Part shown: positions 24,320 to 35,167 of the stretch, piece after piece
Layout of the letters: each line of letters opens with the position of its first letter
Numbering within the stretch: position 1 is the stretch's first letter
NCBI GenBank assembly: GCA_030248215.1
Contig: JASANG010000403.1
Coordinates: forward strand, 269,096-333,095
DNA from: Enoplolaimus lenunculus
Taxonomy: Eukaryota > Nematoda > Enoplea > Enoplida > Thoracostomopsidae
DNA length: 64,000 nucleotides
Reading direction: 5' to 3'
Translations under genes and position numbers: made by a program
Notes under the pieces: generated by a model
The model's input: the letters and a program-made list of their open reading frames with translations, nothing else
Told to the model about the DNA's origin: nothing
Database searches by the model: none

Positions 24320-27300
24320 TCAGCTATTGTTCCACTTATCCAGCCATTCAGGTCGAACTGTTCCAAACTTCCATTGTTGTGTACGAGAGCTTGGATCGCA
24401 TTGGTTAATAAATATCTCTCGTGACTCTGGATCACAATCTAAACATCGATTCATTTGTGGATGAAACAGTTGCATTTTGTTGAAGTAATATTTCCATCGT
24501 TGATTGCCACCTTGTTCGTGACACTCGAACAATACAACTGGTGCTTTATCTGCAGCTTGTGACGCGTCAAAGCATACACTGCGTCGATACGGCCGCAAAT
24601 CTTTGTGCCAAGTCATTTCAAATCGCTGTTCGCCGTTGTGTTTTTTAGGATTGTCCTGTAAATATAAAAATAATTACTTTTAAAACAATATTACATTTCT
24701 TATGTGACACTGCTGCAGTTCCCAGTATTTTAACGAAGATACGCATCCAGGCAGCACAAACGATGAAAATGTAAGGCATCCAGGCATCACAAAGAATGAC
24801 AATGTAAGGCATCCAGGCAGCACAAAGAATGAAAATGTAAGGCATCCATGCAGCACAAAGAATGAAAATGTAAGGCATCCAGGCAGCACAAAAAATGAAA
24901 ATGTAAGGCATCCAGGCAGCACAAAGGATGAAAATGTAAGGCATCCAGGCAGCACTAAGAATGAAAATGAAAGGCATCCAGGCAGCACAAAAAATGAAAA
25001 TGACAAGTCAAAATATCATCTGACCAAAAACCATGTCTGGTTTGCGAAGATCAGATACAGTGATGCAGTTCTTGTTTTTCCCTAGTAAGCTTTAAATCTT
25101 TCGGCCCATGTAAAGATCAGGGGCGGAACGTTTTTTTTGTGAGACTAGAATAGAGTAAGCTTACGTTTTAGACTAATTTTTTTGCTTGGCTTAGGTTTAG
25201 GAATATGCTCATTCTTACGCTTAGTCTTATGCTTAGGAATAGGCTCGTAATAATGTTCCGCCCTGTTCTTTACATTGACCCATCTTTCCAACACAGTCAA
25301 TAAAAATATTGCTAACCTTTATACACGGCTCCAGCTGAAATCTTTGAAGCGCTGCTTGGAATCGGGTGTCGACACATAACTGAGCAGCGACGTTTCTCAA
25401 TTCACCTTCGGCCCCAGCTGGTGGAACAACAGCAGGATATTTGAGCGGCTGATCAAAGGCAACATTTTCCATAAACCATTTGAACGGCTTGCATTTGAGA
25501 CGCTCACGAAGTGTTTTTTGTTTTGTTAAATCACCGGGATCTGCCTGCCTACACAATGCAAAAGTTAAATCAAATGATAAGCTAACGACTGGCGGTCCCA
25601 GAAGTTTTTTTGTGGGAGGCAGACTTAAATTCGCTTAAATCGCATAATTGAATTTTTCCTGCTAGAAATTCAACTGTTCGCAAGACGTTTCGGGGGGAGT
25701 TGTAGACCGTCAGCACGAGATCACCGCCAAGCCAACGTATTAACCCTTCTCACAATTGAGTTGCCTGTAGGCAACTCAGCGCAGTGTATATACGTTAAAT
25801 AGTATATATCGCACCGTGTTTAACAATTACAACACGTATACATAGTACTAAATCACCACAAGACCTGAGAGCTACCCTCGGGCTGGAGCGTCAAGCTCCT
25901 ATAGCTGAGTGGTGATGGTATACGCCTCCCACTCCAGTCACTGGAGTTCGAATCCTAGCATAACAGTAGGACTCAGGGGAAATAGAAAAATATTCATGTG
26001 AGAAAGGGTTAAACTTTTAGCAAAAACATCATTGGCTTTACACTCGCGAAGGGTGCAGTAATTTGAAGCTGGCATTCCGCTAGTCTAATCTCGAGTGGAA
26101 GGCGCGATTTTTACGAGTGGGTGGGGTTAACATGGGAATTTTTCAAGTGAACGGTACTGGACCTGGACCATGTGGGGGCCCTCTAACCATCCACTAGCGA
26201 AATGCCATGAAATTGTGTGTAACAACTTCAATAGATAATGTGTGATGGTAACTGGATTAGGATGGGCAGTGTTTCGGCGGCACATGATGTATTGCGTTTG
26301 AAAATAAAATAAGAAACGTTTGATAACACGGAACATCACAGCTCAATAAAATAAATATATAGATCCTCTAAAATTCTAGTAACAACAAAAAATCTTGCTT
26401 TGTTGTTTCGACAACTTCATTAAGCAAAACTTTGAAAATCTGACTAATCATTAGTGTGCTTTCTAGGAAGGTGTTACTGTACCGCAAATAGTTCTCGCAC
26501 TCAACTATAATAACTGGAATAAACATTCAAAAGCATTTTCGTAATTGCAAACTTAGTTAAAACTGGATTATTCGCTTCGAAGTTCGAAACTTGCCTATAA
26601 AATAGCACCGCCACCAAATTAGCCATCATGTTCAGTTCTAAAAAATTTGTCAAAAATGTAGACAAATTACGTTTGTCTAACGTTAGCCAAAGAATTGTTT
26701 TCGGTCCCAAGGAGGGAACATTTGGAACTTAAGAGCGAATTTTTAAAAAACTCAAATTTGCACGCGGAATAATCAGGGTAGATCATGAGAAGCTCGAATA
26801 TGCAGAAATTTTCAAAAGCCATCCATTTTTAGAAAAACAACAATGCTTTATTGGTTTCCGTCACTGAGCACTTACTTGACCCGAGGCGAATGCGTATACA
26901 AATGCTTCGCATACTCATCCATCCACACTTCGGCGACTCGTTTATAATTGCGGCTCATATAATCACCCTTGCCACCACTAGTAAACGGCATAAACCGGCG
27001 ATAAATATGTCCAACATGCGAGCAAGCGGTATCGACCACCCGACCACCACATTGCCACGCCTTGAACGACAACTCATACTGTTCGCCTCCCCATATATCC
27101 AAACCTTCGTCGTATCCGCCAAGTTCCCAAAACCATTTAGACGAAATTGCGAAATATCCACCTGCCATCACTGGACTGTCGAACGGTTTCGACCGATCGC
27201 GAAGATCTTTCGGCAACAACGGAAGACGTTTATAAAAAAATTGCCAATCCCATGAACCGCGTGCGCCTTCGTCCTGAGCGCTGGAAAACCGGTGACAATA

Positions 27301-29430
27301 AATTTTTGTCAGTGGCTAGTGGCCCATGTTACTTTTAGTGCTGTCCAGTATTCTGGTAAGCTAGTGGCCCATGTTACTTTTAGTGCTGTCCAGTATTCTG
27401 GTAAGCTAGTGGCCCATGTTACTTTTAGTGCTGTCCAGTATTCTGGTAAGATTACAAAAAATATTTTAGGTGATTGTTTATGTTTAGGTTGGGCTTAGCT
27501 TTATACTTTTTCAAAGCTTGGCTTACGTTAGAAAAATGCTTAACCTACAGTTATGGTCCCAAAAGTAACATTGAGCCTGATGGCGTACGAAGAGCGTAGC
27601 TTGAGGAAGCTCTACGGAGCGTGGTAGCTCCAATGCATTGGGCAAGTATAATAACCTGTCGTAGTACAAGTCCAATTTTGCCAATTTTAAAATATTTTCA
27701 CACGCTGGGCCCTAAATTTCAATCGGTTTACACACGGATTTTCTACCGAATTACCATCTATACCTAAAATACTAAAGCTGGAACGCCCCATATACGTACT
27801 TTGCGCACCGTTCCAGCACATGTAAACATTGGTTTAACAATATTTAACACATTGTTCTACAAAAGAATAAAATTAAAACGCATACATATAAGTTAGTTTG
27901 CTAATAGTCTAATTCAGTAAGCTAAAGCGTGAATTAACGAATGCCTTCTTTGTTATAGTGCACACTTTGCGAATACGTGTACAACCCGAGTACTTTAGGC
28001 AAGTTGCACATGGGTGCAACCAAGGCTAACAGTATTAATTATTAGGCATAACTGGAACTAAAATACTCCATGTGCCTGATGTCTGGCCCTTATGTCCGAG
28101 AATTTCACGTCAAAATCCAAACTTTGTTTCCTATAAATAACTACTTGTCTAAACTTCTAGTTAAACAGCCGCTTCAAATACCTCACCATTATTTACGCTT
28201 ACACATATTCAAATGATTCATGTCTTATAACGTCAACAAACGGGCACACAACAGTACGATAGTCGTACGCGATTGGTTCAAGTAACGGCGGCAACCAACC
28301 AATAGCGCATTCCGAATGTGAATCCAAGAAAATAATCACTTGGCCAGTTGCAGCACGAGCACCCAACAGTCGCGCTCTGATTAATCCTTCGCGTTTAGTC
28401 GCACGAACAATTTTAACTAAATCCGGCCAATGAGACGCGACGTAATCTTCGAGATCTTTTGCCAAAAATTCTTTCGTACTAAAATCGTCGGCAAGAATAA
28501 TTTCTTTAATTAATTGTCGTGGCGATCGATTGACTATGCTGTGAACTGAGCGTAAAAGTGTTGTCAAATGTTCGTTGTGAAACGGTAGCACTACGCTGAC
28601 TGAAGGCAATTGAGCAAGGTACGTTTTGTCGATACATGCTGTAAAATTACTCAAGTAAAAAAATTACCATGAAAGGGTTAATGAGCGGCACGCCATCAGA
28701 AAGCTAGTTTTAACCTGGGCTCGAATACCTGGACGAAACATTTCATACCTATTAAATTAACATTAATTTAAATAGGAAATAAACAAGTACCACACAGCTC
28801 ACCGGTAGGCCTCAAATCTTTAATCGTTCGATTCAACGCAATATAGTCGCTGACCAACGCATTGAAGCCGTTTGCTCGGAGCAACTGTTTTTGTTTGTCA
28901 GAATTAGCAACGTCGCTAGGCAAATTATAAGGCACACCATGTTCACCCGGACCAATCGCAGACGCTTCAGCAGCAACTAAATCGTGATCAGTCCAGTCGC
29001 GTTTCGGCATTTTACTCAAATCCATATCGAACGAAAATTCATTTTTGTTTCTTGCATCACTCGCTGCGATCACTTTATCTATCAGCTGTTGATGGTCTTG
29101 TTGTTCTAAATGTTGTTGTTGTTGCTGCTGCTGCTGTTGTTGTTGTTGTTGTTGGCTGAGGTGCCCAGATTGTGACCCGTACAGTTTTAAATCGGATCTT
29201 TGGCCAGTCCATCTTCGCTCCTTTTGATATTCACCGGAATACCTACTCGATACTGTCTGCTCTTCGCTATAAACCGCCGGCGCCGGCACAACCGCCAACC
29301 CTGGTTCGTGCTTTGTAGAACTCAAAGTTTGAGTTTCAAATAGCATAACATAACAAATGACAAATATAAAAGCCAATACCACATAACGAACATATTGAAA
29401 TATTCGACGATAACGAAGCAATAAAACCAT
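24320..29430 (-). CDS. GALNT10: Polypeptide N-acetylgalactosaminyltransferase, GALNT10 type
   Basis: A Golgi type II membrane enzyme that transfers GalNAc from UDP-GalNAc to Ser/Thr, starting or extending mucin-type O-glycans. Coding exons in transcript order: 29430-28803, 28638-28203, 27280-26876, 25548-25317, 24655-24320. They total 2037 nt with consistent phases and give 678 residues. The N-terminus shows a short basic cytoplasmic end, a membrane anchor around residues 16-31 and a stem with about 14 consecutive Gln near 93-106. The GT-A catalytic domain has LPFHNE, the metal-binding DSH at 315-317, the block [44 protein letters not shown] and HVGHIYR. A ricin-type lectin domain follows, with [11 protein letters not shown] and TQQWKFG, ending [22 protein letters not shown] and FKWFM favour the GALNT10 subgroup over GALNT1/2 types. 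It lies tail to tail with the glypican gene. Confidence 0.94.
24742..25005. repeat. 33-bp minisatellite in GALNT10 intron 4, about 8 copies
   Basis: Tandem copies of a 33-bp unit (aaggcatccaggcagcacaa followed by a variable gaatgaaaatgt). Because the period is a multiple of three, minus-strand frames stay open through the array and encode an 11-residue repeat such as [11 protein letters not shown]. It lies between splice sites at 24655 and 25317 and is not part of the conserved protein. Confidence 0.85.
25110..25273. mobile_element. MITE with GTAAAGA-CAGGGCGGAAC ends in GALNT10 intron 4
   Basis: The left end GTAAAGATCAGGGGCGGAAC pairs with the right end, read on the other strand as GTAAAGAACAGGGCGGAAC. 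The interior holds degenerate taagc/cttagg strings. It sits 43 bp from the donor of GALNT10 exon 4, so read-through of that donor would end in the element. Confidence 0.65.
25740..26012 (+). mobile_element. Element with terminal inverted repeats and a tRNA-like core
   Basis: Bounded by TTAACCCTTCTCACA on the left and its near complement TGTGAGAAAGGGTTAA on the right. Inside is a short perfect hairpin (TGAGTTGCC-tgta-GGCAACTCA, 25757-25778). A tRNA-like stretch follows, with A-box-like TAGCTGAGTGG (25902-25912) and B-box-like GAGTTCGAATCCT (25944-25956). The acceptor and T stems do not close, so it is not a functional tRNA. It lies in GALNT10 intron 3. Confidence 0.65.
27316..27576. mobile_element. 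MITE of the GGCCCATGTTACTTTTAG family with a triplicated left end
   Basis: A 45-bp unit (ctagtggcccatgttacttt and onward to gtaag) is repeated three times without change at 27316-27450. The unit is the left end of a MITE whose right end, ccaaaagtaacattgagcc, lies near 27576. Related copies are at 32659, 36784 and 58135. The array begins 36 bp from the acceptor of GALNT10 exon 3. Confidence 0.7.
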
Positions 29431-30143
29431 TCTTTGCCTATTCTGCGAGTGAAACAGCTTGTATAGCGTTCAAATTTTACAATATATTACGCATATTTTA
29501 TATTACCATTTCACAGCGTGGAAAGCAAATATCATAGATCATGAACTATAACTATATACGCAAGCTTTCCACTTCATGTTTTTCCGAAGGCTAAAATAAC
29601 ATAATGTTTATTCAATCAAACATGACAACATGGCAGCACAATAATACTACGTTTTTCAATAACTGATCAAATTCATGATCCGCTTCCAGTGCATAGGTTT
29701 TTATAAACCGCACATAAGCGACAACAGGGTTGGGTTGTTTTCTCCGAAAAAAATTATGACCGTAAAAGTGAAAACTTTATGTTTTTCGGTAATGACAAAA
29801 AGTTGACTAAGACCGAGACTTTTCATTTCCGGTCTATAACTCAGCCTTAGAAATTAGAGAAATGTTCTGCTGGTTTTCCAGCGTTATTATTACCAATCAC
29901 ATGCAAAACTCTACATTACATGTGTGACAGAAAAAATACGTAACTGTATGTCAGTCAGTCCGATGGTACTTGGCATAAATACGAATGATGGTAAATTTTT
30001 TGAAGTTTTTTAAAAATAATATCCGGCAACTTAAAATACCGGAGTAGGAGCCGCCGCCGGATGTCCATTTTTTGCCATAGCCGGAGCCGAATATCCGGAT
30101 GCACCCTGCTGGATATGTATCCGAAAAATCCGGATATTCGTAT

Positions 30144-30559
30144 CAGGGTTGCAGCCGAAGTTACAATTTACCGGGACCGCGAATTGAAAAAATTATCGGA
30201 AAAGGAACCAGAAAATGAAAAATACATGCCACTGAAAAATTCATTCCAAATCTCTTTTTGCAATATTATTGGTGAAATAACCCTAGTTGGAGATATGTAT
30301 TAACTTTATCTGCTGTATTTTAGATTTTCACATTCCGCGGAAGCGAAATCTACCTTCGATGGTTATTTTCGGCGATTTTCAAGGTTTTCATAATATACTA
30401 ATGAAAACTATTTTATTTTTATCGTATTTTTTTGTAAAATACCCTAATTTACACCTACCAAAATTTAATACCGGAATTTTTTCCGGTAAAATTTTACCGG
30501 ACTAGCAACCGGAAGGTGAAAAATGCCAGAACCGGAACCGAAATTCCGGTTGTACCCTG
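30144..30559. mobile_element. hAT-type MITE, CAGGGTGCAACCGG family, with 8-bp target duplication
   Basis: Starts CAGGGTTGCAGCCGAAGT and ends AATTCCGGTTGTACCCTG-like, flanked by the exact 8-mer ATTCGTAT (30136-30143 and 30560-30567). The interior shares accggaa-rich strings and a cattcc..gtgaaataacc segment with the copy at 45399-45783. It is 416 bp long with no coding potential. Confidence 0.88.
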
Positions 30560-31217
30560 ATTCGTATTTCGTATATATCCGCATATTTGAAACGCGTTTG
30601 CGCAACAAAGTTTTTGCAATAAATTTCCAATTTTTTCCGATATGGAACTTTCAGTTACAAATCATATTTTAATAAACAAGTTTCAAAAAAGCTCAATCTG
30701 ATTTGAAAATGTTTCAAGCTCTAATTTAATCGTAATATTTCATGTCTGTCATCAGACCAGAGCAGCCACCCTTATTTGGGATGGCCCAGCCCGACGAGGG
30801 GCTTCACCTTAACAAGATTTTAAACAACAAATTTAAAAATATTTTGGTCATCGTAAGGGGCCGCCAATCCCGGAATTTTAAGGGGCCCAACCTATAGTTG
30901 CGCGATTTTCGTAAATTTCATTTCATATCGAACAATTATATATAGCATATCTAATGAAAAATTACTAGATATATACACGTGGTTTATAACTAATTTTTAG
31001 CACAAAACGAAATTTCCAATCTTTCTAAAACAGAAGTTGAAACGGATAACGATTTTTAGCGGAAACAAATATTTGACTACACCCTTATAAATCCTAATTA
31101 GGTCCGTAACAGAGACCGAGGCCAAAAAAAATGGCATGGACAGCTCAAATATGTAACAAACACTCGGACAACAAATACAAACTATGTTAAATCCAGAAAA
31201 AAGATTAACGGACATGG

Positions 31218-31218
31218 C

Positions 31219-31269
<51 letters not shown>
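31218..31269. repeat. (CAA)n microsatellite
   Basis: About 17 uninterrupted CAA units in intergenic DNA. The minus-strand poly-Leu reading seen here is a by-product of the repeat. Confidence 0.9.
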
Positions 31270-31273
<4 letters not shown>

Positions 31274-31336
31274 TCGGAGAAAGTCAGTTCTGCCCACTGA
31301 CAACATTGTACTTTACTAACACAAATATATACTCGG

Positions 31337-31668
31337 CAGGGTACAACCGGTGGTCTCGGTCCTGTTGTTGTGTCAGAAATCGAGTTCCGGCTGCGGTAGA
31401 ATTTCTACCGAAGGCTCCGGCAATTCCGTTAGTGAAGCTTTGTATTCTTTACTGCGGTTGCTTTAGCTTTTAGTACAATTTTAAGGAAAATAATTGCTTA
31501 GATTTCGTTAAAAGTAAGTGTAAAATCAAAATATTTAACATTTTAAAGATATTTGCTAAAATTTGCAAATTAAACATCATTTTAACTAACTATCTAATTT
31601 CGCACACCGCCGGCTCCTACAAATTTTGTTGACCTCTTCCGATATTTTCCCCCTCCAGTTGCGAACTG
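31337..31668. mobile_element. hAT-type MITE, CAGGGTGCAACCGG family
   Basis: Starts CAGGGTACAACCGGTGG and ends CCTCCAGTTGCGAACTG. The flanks are ATACTCGG (31329-31336) and ATACTCAG (31669-31676), an 8-bp target duplication with one difference. The interior resembles the copy at 33667-34022 (ctaatttcgcacaccgccgg against ctaattccgcctcaccaccg). Confidence 0.78.
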
Positions 31669-31847
31669 ATACTCAGAATTAAAAGAACTACATAAAAATA
31701 ATCATCGTAAAATAGTAAAATTGCTGGCTCTTTTACGTTCACACTGATTGCTTTACATTCCAGGTCAGCTTCAATAGGAGCTACGAACTAACCAAAGTGC
31801 TTAACGAACAAAAAATACTGGTTTGGAAACCTGAAAATTAAAATAAT

Positions 31848-32443
31848 TCCGGATATTTCGAACGGAAAATTTGACTTTGGATAACAGAATAAATCTTCGG
31901 CCGGATATGACAAAATATCAAATGCCCATCACTATTGATCGCTGGTAAACGGATATTCCAAATAACGGAAACGGATATTTATGTACAAAAGTTTCAATGA
32001 TGTTTTATTTTTCGGCCAACAGAATTGCGGCGTGCAAATACTCACTCCGGATATTTCGAACGGAAAATTTGACTTTGGATAACAGAATAAATCTTCGGCC
32101 GGATATGACAAAATATCAAATGCCCATCACTATTGATCGCTGGTAAACGGATATTCCAAATAACGGAAACGGATATTTATGTACAAAAGTTTCAATGATG
32201 TTTTATTTTTCGGCCAACAGAATTGCGGCGTGCAAATACTCACTCCGGATATTTCGAACGGAAAATTTGACTTTGGATAACAGAATAAATCTTCGGCCGG
32301 ATATGACAAAATATCAAATGCCCATCACTATTGATCGCTGTGTAAACGGATATTCCAAATAACGGAAACGGGTATTTATGTACAAAAGTTTCAATGATGT
32401 TTTATTTTTCGGCCAACAGAATTGCGGCGTGCAAATACTCACC
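31848..32443. repeat. Three near-identical 198-bp tandem repeats
   Basis: Units begin at 31848, 32046 and 32244, each starting tccggatatttcgaacgg and ending in gcggcgtgcaaatactca. The copies differ by only a base or two (an extra t and one a-to-g change in copy 3), so the triplication is recent. No open frame spans the units. Confidence 0.92.
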
Positions 32444-32658
32444 GGGCTTTCTAAAGAAAAATGGATGATGCACCAAAAATTTTATGACAATTTCGTAAAT
32501 TTCAATTTCATTATACACCATTCGACGAAACTTCCGGACTAGTTGAATATTGTTAACTGTACCGCAATCAGACGTCTGACTAACGAGTTATGGTTAAATA
32601 ACTGATTTCACGCACTGCCAACGATTTGGGACGGCGGCAAATCATGTTTGGACGTAAA

Positions 32659-32808
32659 ACGGCCTGTTTACTTTTAGGGATGTCCCGGTTTCTGGTAGTC
32701 TCTAAAAGAGAAGACGTACATTCTAGACATTTTATTGCTTGTATTTAGGCTTAAACTTAGGAATACGCTTAATCTAGTGCTACGGCCCTAAAAGTAACCT
32801 TGGCCCGT
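32659..32808. mobile_element. MITE of the GGCCCATGTTACTTTTAG family
   Basis: The left end ACGGCCTGTTTACTTTTAGG mirrors the right end, read on the other strand as ACGGGCCAAGGTTACTTTTA. The interior contains ttaggcttaaacttagg-type strings. Flanking 8-mers agree only partly (GACGTAAA and GAAATAAT). Confidence 0.65.
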
Positions 32809-33666
32809 GAAATAATCAAGAGGTCATGAGAAGCTCAAATATATAATTTTCAAAATCATTTCTTCGTAAACGCCGGCTGCGAGGGGGATAACCAAAGACA
32901 ACTACGGTGATATATTTTTAATAGGAATTAAATCCAGTACCTCCAGTTTGAAATCGTGTAACGTTCAGCTCGACTAACAAAGAGGTTAACGCTCAAGCAC
33001 CGGAAGGCTCTAGATATTGTGCAGCTCAGATACAAAAACTGCAGTCACACGTAGTTGGCCAGAGTTCCTATACGTATGCTAAGTGTAGCAAAGGGCTAAA
33101 ATACAGACTGGCCTCCAGCTACACGCGGCTACCGTGCACTTTAAAATTGCGGACCGTAATTAATTCACTCAAATCTGGGTAGACGACAATCATATAGTTG
33201 CAGCTAATGGTTTACTTTTAATATAAACGACAACACAGACACCACAATAAGAAATTTGCGCCTTGTATATATAATGAAAACATTAAAACACAATTTAAAA
33301 ATTAGCGGACGAGATTTAATATTTGCGTAATGCAAGCTTTCACATTTATTGGCAAACCGCTGCTTGAATATTGCGTTAACGTTCATATACAGTAAGCTTT
33401 CTGCTTGAAATTGCATTGAGTTATCGTTACACTTCTTAAACTTTGTACCACTTTGCCGTACGTGCCAAGCTCTTAAGAATACTGTCTCAAGTTTGACAGT
33501 GTTACTTTACCCTAAAGCATATTCTTAAATCTAAGGCCCAAGCGTCAGCGTAAAGCTAAAGATAAACCTAAAAATGTCAAGCATAACAACAAGCTTACTT
33601 TATTGCAGTAATGCGAGAAAACTGGATGGCCGTAAGTAACAGGTATCAAGGTTTATTGCAAGCCAG

Positions 33667-34022
33667 CATGGTACAACCGGAGGTGTGCCTCCTGCTCCGG
33701 CAGAAAATCGGCATCCGGCTACGTCTCAGACAGAATTTTTGCCGGAAGTTCCGGCAATTTCGGTAGTAAAATTTTGCATAATTTGGCAAAAGCTTATCTG
33801 TTTAGCGCGTTTTCGTTTGACTTCTGTAGCAATTTTCAAGAAAACTTCCGAAATTTCGCAAAAAATTAGCGCAAACCAAACAACTTGAAATACATTGTAG
33901 ATATTGACTAAAACTAATTAGCGATCATTTTTACTACCTAATTCCGCCTCACCACCGGTTCCAGCTCCGACACGTTTCGTTGACCTCCAGCTGCGGTATT
34001 TTTCACTTCCGGTTGCACCCTG
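33667..34022. mobile_element. hAT-type MITE, CAGGGTGCAACCGG family, with 8-bp target duplication
   Basis: Starts CATGGTACAACCGGAGG and ends CTTCCGGTTGCACCCTG. The exact 8-mer CAAGCCAG stands on both sides (33659-33666 and 34023-34030). It is 356 bp long and non-coding. Confidence 0.87.
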
Positions 34023-34263
34023 CAAGCCAGCGATGCAGCATATTTCAAGGGAGATAGTTTAGTTAGAAGCGTTAAAATGTACTTTGTATAATTCCTATTT
34101 CAAAACGGGCGTGAACTTAATTTAACAAAAATCGGCCTGTTTAAAATCGTTTATGCTTATGTTCACGCGTCTATACAAAAACAAACGCAAATTTTGGCAA
34201 CATTTCGTAGATTACTGCTTAACGTTAGCAAAATTCGGAACCATTTAATTGTCAAATTTTGTT

Positions 34264-34338
34264 TCGTCTCCGGCTAACGCACGATATGTTGACCTCTGGA
34301 TTCGGCTTCGGGTTTTCCGCCTTCCGTTGCACCTTGTC
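34264..34338. mobile_element. Terminal fragment of a CAGGGTGCAACCGG-family MITE
   Basis: Resembles the right end of the element at 33667-34022: a tgttgacctc string, then TTCCGCCTTCCGTTGCACCT. The left end was not located, so this may be a truncated or heavily diverged copy. Confidence 0.5.
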
Positions 34339-34973
34339 GAATAACACATGAATATTGTACCAATTAGCTTTAGTCATCAAAATAGCCTCCAGATTATGCA
34401 CAAAATGTTTGATGAACTCAACATTAACACGGTACTGATAGTTATTTTGTTAAACTAGCACCTCGTTTTTGTGTAACGTGCACACCTGTCTACGACCAAA
34501 CCAGCCCACATAAATATAAAAATTCATCACCAGACAATACTACTTACATTAAATGGGTAAGACACCTTTGACATTAGTCTATGGCAATGAAACTCAATCG
34601 CACATAAATATGCATTCAGTATTGTACTATAATGTCTTCAAACAAACATTTCATAACGCCACCCATGTACACTAATATAAACAGTCAATTTAGGCAAAAA
34701 CACAAAATTAGTATAGAGTATATCACAAACAAGTTGCCTGAAACGGAAAACTCTATTGCCAGTATTGTACAATCTGTTTCCGTCAAAAATGAAAAGCTAA
34801 AAATGCACCAATTACACGTATGACCATAATTTCCATGCAGGAACACACGCGCTCTCATCGATTTGTAACCGCTGTCAGCGTTTCCTTTGCCACGAAAAGA
34901 TACACTACCAATTTATTACGAATACAAATATCCAAAAAATACAAGGCAAACTACCGCAGCTAAAAATCATACA

Positions 34974-34979
34974 TTTATT
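34974..34979 (-). terminator. Candidate polyadenylation signal for PPP4R1
   Basis: AATAAA on the minus strand about 190 nt past the PPP4R1 stop codon. Motif match only. Confidence 0.4.
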
Positions 34980-35167
34980 TATACGCGTTAATACCCGCTA
35001 AAAAGCACACGGTTTTTAATAAATATTAAAATCCGAAATCTAATTTTAGAATTTGCTCAACAAATCAAAATATGTCGGCAACTCATAATTCATTTGCGTG
35101 GTGACCAAAAACGGACCACTGAGGGCTCTATTCAATTTTAAAATTAAATCTCAAGCCAGGTTGCCAA

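Larger units (their letters stand above)
29431..35167. other. Intergenic region between PPP4R1 and GALNT10
   Basis: Separates the 3' end of PPP4R1 from the start of GALNT10 on the same strand, so it should hold the GALNT10 promoter and the PPP4R1 polyadenylation site. It is dense in CAGGGTGCAACCGG-family MITEs plus the 198-bp tandem array; these are listed separately. A terminal fragment of another MITE (ccggatgcaccctg) abuts the insertion at 30144. No further coding gene was recognised. Confidence 0.6.

Noticed and set aside
24645-25006. Hydrophobic repeat protein on the minus strand
   Set aside because: Produced by the 33-bp minisatellite; it lies between confirmed splice sites of GALNT10.
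25233-25316. Extension of GALNT10 exon 4 through [16 protein letters not shown]
   Set aside because: The frame requires a phase-0 donor. AAG|GTTAGC at 25317 joins CIK to [12 protein letters not shown] and fits the family; the extension runs into a MITE and a stop.
25895-25965. Possible tRNA gene on the plus strand
   Set aside because: The promoter-like boxes are present, but T and acceptor stems do not close and it lies inside an inverted-repeat element.
31848-32443. CRISPR-like array
   Set aside because: The units are 198 bp and contiguous, without unique spacers, in an animal genome.
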